From the NCBI GenBank assembly GCA_018398765.1, contig JAHBMJ010002471.1:7501-18731 (forward strand): DNA of 11,231 bases. Direction: 5' to 3'. Positions within the stretch are counted from its first letter, which is position 1; each line of letters begins with the position of its first letter. The notes beneath the pieces were generated by a model. The model searched no databases, was not told where the DNA came from, and worked only from the letters and a program-made list of their open reading frames with translations. Below, in pieces: positions 1 through 8,221 of this stretch. Source of the DNA: Chromera velia (taxonomy: Eukaryota > Sar > Chromeraceae). The translations under genes were made by a program, and so were the position numbers.

Positions 1-573
1 GGTTGATTTCTAGTGTTTTTAACGGCCAAAAGGCGCCTCAATCAAGGCCTAAAAGCTTTTTATGATACAGATTTGCTACATTGATTTTTATTATGCGAAA
101 CAACTTAAAATGTCACTAGAAATATCAGTGAAAAGGCGATAAAAAGTAAAAATAAAAAATATGACAATTAAAGACTATATATCTCTGACTGTCTCATGAC
201 TTCGGTCTGTTTCTGGGTTTCTTTTCTCAATTTAAGCAACGTTTTTCAGCTGTCCAATGTTTAAATATGTTTGGTGCCGATTGCATGCTGCACTGTAGTC
301 CAGTTCTGTCCCTATACGGTCCATAAAACCTTTAAACTGCATGATGCCCCTTTGGAGCAAACTTATGAAGAAAGCAACCACAAATGGTGCATTTTCATGA
401 AAAAGCAAAAGAAGAAAGAATAAAACAAAAGAAAGTTTTTTTAAATTTGCATTTTTTCTCTGAGCAAGGGCAAGTGAGGATAAGTGAGGGCCTGATCTCA
501 AGGCTTAGAGCCCAGCCCCGTCATACCCTAGCTCTCTTCTTCACTCACCCCCTAGCTCACCCCCCCACACAAA
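1..573. other. AT-rich intergenic left edge, no gene recognised
   Basis: No convincing coding region was seen on either strand. A minus-strand frame (232-501) carries one Leu/Phe-rich hydrophobic stretch but lies in low-complexity A/T sequence and shows no family motif. From about 490 the sequence becomes pyrimidine-rich (repeats of CCCTAGCTC type at 528-560) just before the ATG at 574, which could be a promoter-proximal or 5' UTR tract. That last point is inference. Confidence 0.4.
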
Positions 574-744
574 ATGACAACGGAGGACAAAAAAGAGGAA
601 GAAGAGAAAGAAAAAGAGGAGAAAGAAGAGGAGAAAGCAGGCTTCTTGCAGACTTTGTCTCACTCGAAGTCCGACTTGAAAGTCGACCTCAGTATGTCGT
701 CTTTCTTCCCTAGAAACTCCTCTGGTTTGATGCGGGCTGGTTAG
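574..744 (+). CDS. Hypothetical 56-aa lysine/glutamate-rich ORF, possibly a first exon
   Basis: An ATG at 574-576 in a favourable context (A at -3, after CACAAA) opens a 56-codon frame ending in TAG at 742-744. The N-terminus begins MTTEDKK and runs into a Lys/Glu tract of roughly 18 residues. It then changes to a mixed Ser/Leu/Asp-rich segment containing LQTLSHSKSDLKVDL, which looks less like simple-repeat translation. A pyrimidine-rich leader precedes it. No domain is recognised and no clear continuation was found downstream, so it may be a short gene, a first exon, or chance coding over an AAAGAGG-type purine tract. The charged N-terminus with a serine-rich tail suggests a soluble, disordered peptide if it is made. 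Confidence is low. Confidence 0.22.
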   Translation: MTTEDKKEEEEKEKEEKEEEKAGFLQTLSHSKSDLKVDLSMSSFFPRNSSGLMRAG

Positions 745-1029
745 GACGGAAGGGAGGCTTTGGCTTTAGCTTTTGATTTGGGTTTAGCTTTTAAGAATGA
801 GAGAAATACGGACAGAGTCGGACAGGTGCGATTCCTAACCCCAGACCCTCTTTTTTTGACTGACCCGGCTTAATTCATGATGTCCATCTAGACTAGCTTG
901 TCTTTCCATACCCTCCTGAGCCACCTGCAAGGATCTACACGGCTAGTACAAGTAGTTTTTCTGTCTTCAGATCCAAAAGAAGGCTCTCGCTACTCTTCAA
1001 CAACTCCTCTTTTGTTTGTTGGCATTTGT
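745..1029. other. Intergenic stretch, nothing recognised
   Basis: Mixed-composition sequence between the small ORF and the MITE. It has short TTTAGCTTTT repeats near 764-795 and no reading frame of note. The last 8 bases (1022-1029) are the left target duplication of the MITE. Confidence 0.4.
1022..1029. repeat. Left 8-bp target duplication of the MITE
   Basis: GCATTTGT, matched by GTATTTGT at 1588-1595 on the other side. The single difference is a C/T transition in a CpA context. Confidence 0.7.
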
Positions 1030-1046
1030 CAAAGGTGTTTAGTCAC
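1030..1046 (+). repeat. Left terminal inverted repeat of the MITE
   Basis: Reads CAAAGGTGTTTAGTCAC. It pairs with 1571-1587 with one mismatch (G at 1042). Confidence 0.75.
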
Positions 1047-1570
1047 TTGTGATTAGAATATATTCAATTATCCCATGAAGTGATTGAATATGATTGAATA
1101 AAGTGATTAATTAGCCAAAGTTTGATTTTTACTAGTCTTTAATACTTTTGGTACTTAAAAGCCCTAGCTAGTAAAAGGCTTCCAAGAAGCCATCCGCGAG
1201 AGGCGGCTAGAGAGGCGGTTGAGAGCGACTTCAAATTCATGTGGCTTATAATGTCAGGGAGGTGGTTTTGGGAGTACTCTCTAGAGGCTTCTACACATCG
1301 AGTGCAGGACTCATACCTAAATTTATACGCTATATGTATGCTTCAAAGCAGTTCAGCCACCACCTGACAAACTTATAAAATCGTATACACGCGATAATAT
1401 TATTGTCTACTAGGCAATTTCAGCGGCGTGACAGCCAGAAGCTGCAGAGGGACGTCCAATCTTTGGCTCAGCCCTCCGAACCCCCCATTAATTCATTTAG
1501 GAATATATTTCTGAATATATTCTTGAATATATTACTTTTGAAGTGAGTAACTAGTGAATAAATATATTCC

Positions 1571-1587
1571 GTGATTAAACACCTTTG
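1571..1587 (-). repeat. Right terminal inverted repeat of the MITE
   Basis: On the minus strand it reads CAAAGGTGTTTAATCAC. The near-perfect match to the left end, together with the flanking 8-bp duplication, defines the element boundary. Confidence 0.75.
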
Positions 1588-1595
1588 GTATTTGT
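1588..1595. repeat. Right 8-bp target duplication of the MITE
   Basis: GTATTTGT, a 7/8 match to 1022-1029. Confidence 0.7.
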
Positions 1596-2433
1596 TTGAA
1601 GCCGTCTATCTGGACAGGGCTCCAGTTTGTGAAATTAAAAAATGATTAACTGCAGTGACCGGTATACAGGACCGGTATGACTGACGACTCGCGAATGAAG
1701 GGGTGAACGCCCCTAGAAAAGCTACAATTCCATCTACAGACGGACTTCAAACCCTCTGGAAGTACTAAATGCAACGAGAAGCCGTAGTATAACAGAAAGT
1801 CAGATACAGATCTGTATGTGAGCATGCAAACTTGACGAAACTTGACAAGCCATCAGCAGACGGAAGTAACGAATAGTTCCACTCTCTAAGGCAAAGCAGC
1901 AAATCGAATGATCAAACCAATTACACTCTTACTGACCAAGATACATTGAGCCCGCCAATTGTAAAAAGTGCCCGGCACCAGGTTTTAAAAGTCCTTACCT
2001 ACAACCGAGAGGGAGAATGTCAACGTACCTTTGCATATGCGTGTTTCCATGTGTGTGCCGTTTCTGCTTCTCTTCATCATATAAAAAAGAATCTGCATCA
2101 AGCACTGCATTGGCATCCATCCTCGGATTGGTAATAAAGGTCAAGGAAGCTGTTTTCCTCCCGGCAAACCGTTTGGTATTGTGCTATTGCTACATATGCA
2201 AACGGACTCAGTCTGTTTACTCAGCTTCTTGACTCAAACCTGTTGTTCTGGTCTTTTTACCCTCGTCCGCTCCGCGTTGCTATGCGTATACATGCAGTCG
2301 TTTCTGTTGTATAAGGCAGCCCATAAAACAGTTCTCATGCTGCAAAAAGAAGAGGTACTCATGCTCCAATGGACCTAATTGATTTCATGCAGTGCATGCG
2401 TTGTCGAACGTGCGTTCAGTGACCTCTGTATAT
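1596..2433. other. Intergenic stretch with minor repeats, no gene recognised
   Basis: It holds short direct repeats (GACCGGTAT near 1657-1680), a small inverted repeat (AGGGG/CCCCT near 1699-1715) and a 14-bp palindrome ATACAGATCTGTAT at 1804-1817. Short plus-strand frames between 1946 and 2378 show no domain, biased composition or motif and were not called. Confidence 0.4.
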
Positions 2434-2465
2434 AGCCGATTTTAAATTTATCTCAAAAATCGGCT
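2434..2465. repeat. Hairpin-forming inverted repeat, 10-bp perfect arms
   Basis: AGCCGATTTT (2434-2443) and AAAATCGGCT (2456-2465) are exact reverse complements with a 12-nt AT-rich loop. It could be a structured RNA element or a remnant of a mobile-element end. There is no U-tract or gene context that would make it a terminator. Confidence 0.5.
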
Positions 2466-2501
2466 GCATATGATTGGATTTGTTCCGTACACCACGGCCC
2501 G

Positions 2502-2558
2502 GCAACACGTGCGTTTGGGGCCGCAGGGAGCCGCAAAGGCGGGGCTGTGGCGTGTTGC
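2502..2558. repeat. GC-rich inverted repeat, 8-bp arms
   Basis: GCAACACG (2502-2509) and CGTGTTGC (2551-2558) are exact reverse complements enclosing 41 nt rich in GCCGC/GGCGG. This GC-rich island stands out against AT-rich surroundings. Function is unknown; a folded RNA or an element fragment are both possible. Confidence 0.35.
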
Positions 2559-2599
2559 ATGGCCATGACGCTCACACTTTTCACCCAATTCCATTCAAT

Positions 2600-2690
2600 C
2601 AGGTGTAAAACAGGTGCATCAGGTGCATCTGGTGCAAAACAGGTACATCTGGTGCAACTTCTTGGTTTACACCTTTTCTGAGGTGCACCT
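2600..2690 (+). repeat. Degenerate short tandem array of CAGGTGCAT-type units
   Basis: From 2600 to about 2658 there are six consecutive 9-11-bp units of the form CAGGTGYAT or CTGGTGCAA. They are followed by TTTACACCT (2666-2674), the reverse complement of AGGTGTAAA at 2601-2609, and by the palindrome AGGTGCACCT (2681-2690). The array and its inverted partner may be binding-site clusters or a subterminal region of an old transposon. Confidence 0.5.
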
Positions 2691-2810
2691 TTTCTAAGCT
2701 TTAGATGATTTGATAATTTTGATATTGAAATTGATTCATTAAGTTGATCTGGAAATTAGACTGGAATTGCATGCATGTCAGAGTTTAATTATAACTTAAT
2801 TATTAGCTAG

Positions 2811-2828
2811 GATAGGATAGGATAGGAT
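2811..2828 (+). repeat. GATAG pentanucleotide microsatellite
   Basis: Three full GATAG units and a partial one in tandem. Confidence 0.7.
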
Positions 2829-2914
2829 TTTATGTTCCGGGAATCCCCGTGGTCCACTGCCAGGTATCGGCTTACACCAAGCTAGCTTATAATAGAATGA
2901 CGAAGGGGTGGATA

Positions 2915-2982
2915 CATTTTAGATCTGTTCCTACTAGTAGCACGCCCGCCTTCTTTTTGTCTTTCCGTCCCTCTACGCAACA
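2915..2982 (+). repeat. Diverged dispersed repeat, left copy
   Basis: This segment aligns by eye in direct orientation with 10911-10972. Shared blocks are CATTT, AGATC, GTTCCT, AGCACG with CCGCC, TTCC with TCC, and TACGCAACA. There is a gap of about 5 bp plus scattered mismatches. The two copies flank the retrotransposon and would be about 750 bp apart without it. They may be terminal or internal repeats of an older element, or two members of one dispersed family. Confidence 0.45.
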
Positions 2983-3534
2983 CTGCAACACATCTGGCTA
3001 CCTTACAATATTCTAGATTCTAGTCAATCTAATTCAATCAGTCTTTTGCAGTGATAAGTGATAAGTGATTTGGTGATGCCCTTGAGTACTATCACTATTT
3101 TGTTTTGTAAAGGTCGCCCCCGCAAACGGCAGAGGGGTGTGCCCCATCGCTGAGGCTCAGACCACACCCCATAGCCCGTCTGGAATCTCTTTCAGGCCAT
3201 TTTCAATCAACTTCTTTATTGCACACACGCAGCCTAAGCCTTTGCATGTGATGTGCTTGACACATTATGCTTCTTTTTTAACCAGAAAAAGCACAATCGT
3301 CGATTCATTATCACTTGCAGCAGTTCAGTGGTCCATGAGGATGAGTGCACTGCTGAATCCTAGGCTAAATCCCCCTCTCTCTCCCGGGCCCTTCGATGGA
3401 GTGGCCTCCGTAGAATTTAATAAAAAAAAAAATGTTAATATTTTAAATGAAATTGGGGAGGTGGAGGCTCAGCTAGGGGAGTCAGCCTAGGGCTCAGTTA
3501 GTGAGCCTTTGCTTAGCGGCGTAGGTTTTCAAGG
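2983..3534. other. Intergenic stretch up to the retrotransposon, no gene recognised
   Basis: It contains the heptanucleotide repeat and an A11 run near 3422-3432. A plus-strand frame at 3137-3490 has no domain or compositional support. The sequence CTCAGCTAGGGGAGTCAGCCTAGGG near 3469-3493 (short repeated CAGC/CTAGGG words) is the only other structure noted. Confidence 0.35.
3051..3069 (+). repeat. GTGATAA heptanucleotide repeat
   Basis: Two full GTGATAA copies followed by GTGAT in tandem. Confidence 0.65.
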
Positions 3535-3539
3535 TTTTG
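3535..3539. repeat. Target site duplication left of the retrotransposon
   Basis: TTTTG, repeated at 10717-10721 beyond the other LTR. The match can be extended to TTTTGA or TTTTGAG by sharing bases with the LTR edge, so the exact boundary is uncertain by 1-2 bp. Confidence 0.75.
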
Positions 3540-3775
3540 AGAAATAATATGGCTTAATCTGGACGACTGTCTGACACACGGACTCTCATATGCAAGGTCA
3601 TTACGACTGCTAAGAGACTGACATTACGACAAGGTACAACGAACCTTCTCTGTCTTGCAGGTATCTGTATCATATGATTGATAATACAGATCCTATGAGG
3701 ATGACGTCAGATTCAGTCACCCCTGGCACCCCTGACATCTCCATTCTGAGACTGTCATGAATCTAACTCACAACT
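3540..3775 (-). repeat. 3' LTR of the retrotransposon
   Basis: 236 bp, aligned without gaps to 10481-10716. The only differences are G at 3569 (A at 10510) and G at 3680 (A at 10621), both TG/TA. On the element's strand it starts AGTTGTGAG and ends ATTATTTCT, so it lacks the usual TG...CA termini. It contains the palindrome TGACGTCA (3702-3709) and an 8-bp stem ATCTGTAT/ATACAGAT (3663-3670 with 3684-3691). Confidence 0.92.
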
Positions 3776-3784
3776 CACCCCCTT
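3776..3784 (-). other. Polypurine tract
   Basis: On the element strand AAGGGGGTG abuts the start of the 3' LTR. Polypurine tracts at this site prime plus-strand DNA synthesis in LTR elements. Confidence 0.7.
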
Positions 3785-3807
3785 ATGACAGGCGAACGAT
3801 CCACACT

Positions 3808-6066
3808 TCAATCATAGATCGATTGACCAAAAGCAATAGGCTTGGTGAGTGCATTGGCTACCTGAATCTCACGAGGGATCCAAACAACGCTGGCAGACAA
3901 TTGCTTGCATCTCTGAATGCACCAGTCGAGAACATGCTGCATCCCTATGTCTGAATCTGCCACCCCTGATCTGAACTGATCATGCAAAGGGTTACAGTCA
4001 ATCAAGAACTGTACAGGCATGTCTTTCTGAAAATTCCGGCCAAAAGAAATCAGTTGAGGTATACACTTGAGGCACTGCTCAAACCCAACCAACTCTGAAG
4101 CTGTGGAGCTGCCCAGCTTGACGGTCGAACGCATCGAACGCCATGCAAAAAGGTTGAACAATTCATCTCCTGGCTTCCAGGCATGATCAACCAGAAGAGC
4201 AATCTATGCATGCCTTCCTTCGTATGTATCTTTCTCATGAGAGGAATCAATGAAGAAAACCATCTTGAGAAGAGGAGAGCAAGACAGACGGCAGAAATTC
4301 AGACCTTCTGGATCTTTCTTGATTTTGTGCAGGATTCTGACAGCAATCGCGAGATGCCTTTGGGTCGGTGTCTTTCCACAGCGAGAAAGAACATCGTACC
4401 ACACATGACGGAAAGGAGAGAGACGTCCCCCCCAACCCAGACACCCAATCACACTGCTGTAGATGTCTTTCAGAGACAGATCTGGTTGCTCACCTTCCTG
4501 CAGATGAAAATCCTTTTCTTTGCATGAAGACGTGCCCCCCACTCCTCTCCGAGGGATCTTGTATTCTCTGAATAGTTTGTCTATGTCCACCCCCTCAAGA
4601 TACGAGGACATCGAGACTCTGCACTCCCCTTTGTCTCCTTCAAAGTCCATTCCTGCATACTTGAATTTGTATGAAGCCATTTCAAGCCTCGTCATTTTCC
4701 CAAACTCCATCTCCCCCTGCAGATGTCGCATCACCCTCTCAACCTGCCCAAAAGCAATCAGGCCAAAAACGTCATCGATCCAATTGATGAGAACATTCTT
4801 CTCTTTATTAACTGCAATCCCCAACTCTATTCTCTCAAACCCTGCCCGCCCCGTTGTCCCAACCCACTTGTTGTCAAAAAGTTTGGACGAGACAGGCATA
4901 CCGTAGAGACCGCGAACGACCTCCCGGATCTGTCCAGGCAAGAGAGATTTGGCGTACTCTTTCACTCTCTCCCACTTCTTGGGCTTCATGTCTGGATAGG
5001 GGCATACGTCTGGGATCGGAGGCATCCACGCAGGCATGCGCGCGTAGACTCTCTCGGCATTCGTGTCGGTAGACTGAAGGAACGCCTCCTTCACATCCCC
5101 CACAAAAATCTGCAAAGCACACGCGAGTGCCCAGATCATGCAGAAAAAGATCAGAGCAGGGACAGGGGTACCTGTGAAGGTATCAATCTTTCTCTTGTCC
5201 CGGAAGCCCTTCCCGAAGCATCGGGCTTTTGGCACTCTCTTTGTTGCTGTGGGGGGAGAGTGACTGGGAGACGGACTTCCGTTCTTTCCTTCCTTCCCCT
5301 TTCCTTTCTCTGCCTCCTTCTCCTTCCATGTGAGCCTCCAGCCGAGATCCATCACCATCTTGGCCTCTTCCCTCGGAACCGCCCTCCCAAACACCTCCTG
5401 CCCGCAGATGTTCTGGAGCCACTCATCTCTCATCGCCTCATTGAACTTCCCCTCCCTCACCTCTTCCTCCTTTGCTGGAATGTTGGTGGAGCCTTTCTTG
5501 AAATCAAAGGCTGCCAGCGCCTCCAACGATTCCGAATGCACTGACCCTTGTTCTGCCCCCCCCTCGTGCTGAGGATTTCTGAGGAGGTCGGAACCAAACA
5601 AGGAGTCATCAGGAGGAACGCCATCAGGGTGAGGGGCTGCGGGTGCATCCCCACCCGCGTCTGGCGGCACCCCCTCATTCACAACACCCTGCTGCTGTGC
5701 AGACAGACCGACACCAATCGGAGGAGGGCCTGGGGAGACTTGGGATTCGATCTTGGCAGGCAGACGGTCGTCTACGAAATCGAAATAACGTAGCACTTGC
5801 TGTTTCCGAATGGGATTGGGCGCTATTCCCTCTGCACGCCACTTCCCACTCCCATCCCCCACTGGCTGGAGCTATGCTGTAGGGATGGACTTGTGATACG
5901 CTTTCCCTGTCTGCATCATCACAAGACGTCTGCCATTCGCTTCTACAAGCAAACCTGTGTACTTCTTCTGGTTATCTCCCGGAGGGCCCGCTCCCTGCTG
6001 TGGAACCTCGGCCTGGACTTCTACCCCCAGATCCTGGTCATCGCCTCCTATGCCTGCTGCACCCCC
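3808..6066 (-). pseudogene. pol (RT-RH): Reverse transcriptase and RNase H of the retrotransposon, broken by TAG codons
   Basis: The frame runs from the linker slip at about 6066, through TAG 5872-5874 and TAG 4204-4206, to TGA 3808-3810. The longest open part is about 550 codons (from 5862, numbered as residue 1). It starts with a Pro/Gly/Asp-rich linker, then a Lys/Glu/Ser stretch (residues 178-205). The copia-type reverse transcriptase (RVT_2) follows: KARCFGKGF at 212-220, GDVKEAFLQ with catalytic D256, RGLYGMP, and WIDD at 361-364 carrying the other two aspartates, in place of the usual YVDD. The RNase H domain begins at FIDSS (D539) and continues beyond the TAG with TASEL and FLIDCNPLHDQF. 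It ends with VANALTK, where the last catalytic Asp is Asn. The natural end lies about 30 bp before the PPT. It would copy element RNA into DNA in cytoplasmic particles; this copy is unlikely to be active. Confidence 0.93.
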
Positions 6067-6148
6067 CCCGTCCTCTTGAGCACTGATCTGTCGACTGCCC
6101 CCCCCTGCCTCCTATGCCGGCTGCCCCCCCCTGAATCGCACTGATCTG
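6054..6148 (-). repeat. Imperfect duplicated linker with three C8 runs and a frame slip
   Basis: In the linker between integrase and reverse transcriptase, a unit with CAGATCAGTGC, a G8 tract and GGCATAGGAGGC (element strand) occurs twice. The first copy encodes AAGIGG in the integrase frame, and the second encodes the same residues in the reverse-transcriptase frame. C8 runs lie at 6062-6069, 6098-6105 and 6124-6131. A one-base gain in one of them explains the change of frame. Confidence 0.65.
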
Positions 6149-7730
6149 TGGAGGAGCCCCACCACCCTGTGGATGGGCGGCGGGAAGGTTTTGACCAGAA
6201 ACCTGCAGAGCAGAGGGCAAAAGCACATTTTCACCCCCAGACACAAGCCTTCCCTTCACAGGGGTCTCCAGAATTCTCTTCACCATACGCCACGGTGACC
6301 CCGCAAGTGGACCATCGTGCAAGGGCTCCACGAGGAAAGGGTGTGTGTTGAGAACCTGAATGCGGTGTTTCTGTGCATTGTAGTACAAGAGTGCTGCGAC
6401 ACGGGGGGACCACATGTAGAGAAACATACAAAGCTTGCCTGAGAGGGAAAGGTCCTTAGGACCGTGACGAATCACAACCCAATCCCCCAACGCAAACTTA
6501 CGATCTGGTTTCTCCCCAGTCCTCCGCTCATACGCACTCTTTCTGTTAGTAGGATGGACAATCTTATCTCCTTCTATGGCTACTGCTATGCTGATCTCGT
6601 GTGTAAGACTATGGGGAATTCGCTCTCCCTATCTCCCCCCCTCACTCGGAACCAAACACCTGTCCAGAGCCACCCTGACCTGATTTTGATGAGTGCGGAT
6701 AGGTCTCTCAGCGAATCCTAAAATCCCTTTGATTCCAGTCGGGGCCCTCTCTGGGAGGATGGGTGGACTGAACGACCTGCAAGTTTCGATGAACTTATCC
6801 CCAATCAACTCGGGGGCCCTGTCTGTGAGGATCTTCTTAGGAACGACACCGTAGTAATCGATCCAATCCATCAGGGAATCTGCAGCGTCGCGGCGGCCAC
6901 GCATCGGAGTGTCAAACTTGCTACGAGTATGGAGATCTGTCCAAAAATTCCCACACGGGAATCCACTGACCTCTGCATCCTCATTCTCAGGAAACCACGT
7001 GTCCAAATATACCTCATCCCCGAATTCCTTCACCTTGCTTCTCCGGCTCTTCTCCCGAGTCGCTGCCCTCAACGACTTGTTGACTGCCTGCTTCTGCTGG
7101 TAAGTCCGGCAAGTGGCAGTAATCTCTGCTGCCATGACTGCTGTGATGGACTTTCCGTCCTCCTCGAGGGTGAGACGGAAATATTCAGCCCCCGAGTGGA
7201 TGCCGAGACGATTGTACTCAACTCTTGCCTCCTCCATGTCCAAACGACGCAGCTCACGCTGCACACACAGAGCCTGCCTACCACCACCCCACTCACGGTC
7301 GAACTCTGCTTCCCTTTTCTTCGCATTGACAGGGGGAGGAAAGGAAGGGATACGAGAGCAGCAGTGGCCATTCGGTGCATCAACAGTGACGCGATGTATA
7401 ATACCACGAACGTCTTGCACATCAAAGTATGACGGCGTCTCACCCGACCTATCAAAGGCTGCGCAGGCATCATACGTGACCAACGTGGGAACATCGTCAT
7501 CTGTGAGGTAGAGATATGTGTGGAACAGCCCACCCGTCTCGTTCTCTAGAATCACGGTGCCGATCCCATCGACATTGATCCAAACGCGCTCGGACGTTTG
7601 GCGGCCGTCGCCGTGGCGCTTTGCAACGCCGACGCGCGCGGAGTACGGTTGTTTCCGAACTAGAACTCCAGCTCTCTGCAGTCTCCCACGATTCCCCATT
7701 CCCCTCTCGGTACCCGTGTCTACCATGGCC

Positions 7731-7738
7731 CGTCCAAC
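7731..7738. repeat. Left 8-bp target duplication of the hAT-like element
   Basis: CGTCCAAC, matched by CGTCCGAC at 9246-9253. The difference is consistent with CpG decay on the minus strand. These bases are also pol coding sequence. Confidence 0.8.
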
Positions 7739-7753
7739 CTAGGGTGTGTCACT
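7739..7753 (+). repeat. Left TIR of the hAT-like element
   Basis: CTAGGGTGTGTCACT. It differs from the right end at 7746 and 7748, both G where the partner has A. Confidence 0.8.
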
Positions 7754-7767
7754 GCTTATAGTTATAT

Positions 7768-8025
7768 AAAAGTTCTAACAAAGTTCTAAACTAAGAACAC
7801 TATTTTTCAACAAATAAAATCAAGTTCCTAAGAGTTAAAATGATTAAACAACTTCTTAAAAGCTTAAAAAACATGGTTTTGAATGTTTATAGTCAGGTTC
7901 TGGTAGGTTATAGTAGGTTATAGACGTTTTGCCACCTAAGGTTCTAAGAAAGGTTCCTAAACCGTCCGTTTGTGAAAACCTTTTCCTTAGAACCTGCTAG
8001 AACCTGCTGAAACCACCTTAAACCG
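7768..8025. repeat. Left subterminal repeat cluster (GTTCTA motifs)
   Basis: About eight copies of AGTTCTA, GGTTCTR or their complement TAGAACC within 260 bp, in both orientations. hAT transposases commonly bind short repeated subterminal motifs of this kind. A matching cluster exists at the other end. Confidence 0.55.
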
Positions 8026-8221
8026 GCCTTTTCTCAATAGAAATATGATCAAACCGACCAGGAACGCTATGTTTTTGTCCTTCTTCGCGCCCTAGCCGTC
8101 ACCCCCCTCCTATCCCCCTCCCTCATTGCCTGAGCTGTGAACAGCAGCCGCAGCCTAAAGCCACAACGCCGCCCGGACTTTCGTTTAGAACTGCAGGATG
8201 AGGCCTGGATGATAAAGCTGA

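Larger units (their letters stand above)
1030..1587. mobile_element. hAT-like MITE (558 bp) with 17-bp TIRs and 8-bp TSD
   Basis: The ends are inverted repeats: CAAAGGTGTTTAGTCAC at 1030-1046, and the complement of 1571-1587 reads CAAAGGTGTTTAATCAC (16 of 17 identical). The match extends to a GAATATATT block on both sides after a small gap. Immediately outside lie GCATTTGT (1022-1029) and GTATTTGT (1588-1595), an 8-bp target duplication with one C/T difference. An 8-bp duplication with CARRG-type ends is characteristic of the hAT superfamily. The arms carry repeated GAATATATT and TGATTGAATA motifs. The interior has no transposase, so the element would need a transposase supplied in trans. Superfamily assignment rests on ends and TSD length only. 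Confidence 0.75.
6038..7738 (-). pseudogene. pol (PR-IN): Protease and integrase part of the retrotransposon polyprotein, broken
   Basis: The frame continues gag across the hAT insertion. Counting from the ATG at 7726, the retropepsin triad motif VDTGT sits at residues 2-6. Integrase follows. The HHCC-like zinc domain reads Y171-N-R-L-G-I-H177 then C206-R-T-Y209, so two of four ligands appear replaced by Tyr. The catalytic core has D242 (YLDTW), D302 (LTDRAPE) and E340 (GFAERP), spacings X59 and X37, within the usual retroviral/copia pattern. The first 365 codons end at TAG 6629-6631. The same frame then continues with GERIPH and later [13 protein letters not shown], the familiar copia post-core block, to TGA at 6038-6040. 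The TAG sits where many copia integrases have Trp in a WGE motif. The enzyme would cut the polyprotein and insert cDNA, but this copy cannot make the full product. Confidence 0.88.

Noticed and set aside
232-501. 89-codon minus-strand frame with a hydrophobic stretch
   Set aside because: The hydrophobic run comes from an A-rich low-complexity tract on the plus strand; no signal or domain support.
1804-1817. Palindrome ATACAGATCTGTAT resembling the LTR stem arms
   Set aside because: The 8-bp similarity to the LTR hairpin is probably chance; no further LTR sequence surrounds it.
1946-2378. Three overlapping short plus-strand frames
   Set aside because: Short, overlapping in different frames, no motif or start context better than chance.
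3137-3490. 117-codon plus-strand frame near the 3' LTR
   Set aside because: No motif, includes translation of an A-run, and the composition is like the surrounding noncoding DNA.
4723-5544. 273-codon plus-strand frame
   Set aside because: It lies opposite the reverse transcriptase coding sequence and has no domain of its own; the minus strand carries clear RVT_2 motifs.
6929-7432. 167-codon plus-strand frame
   Set aside because: Antisense to the integrase core; an artefact of the GC-rich coding strand.
7469-7486. DACA in the integrase N-terminal region considered as a decayed protease active site
   Set aside because: A proper VDTGT motif was found upstream, in frame with gag once the insertion is accounted for.
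7069-7533. 154-codon minus-strand frame
   Set aside because: An alternative frame of the integrase region; the frame with D-D-E and HHCC-like residues is the real one.
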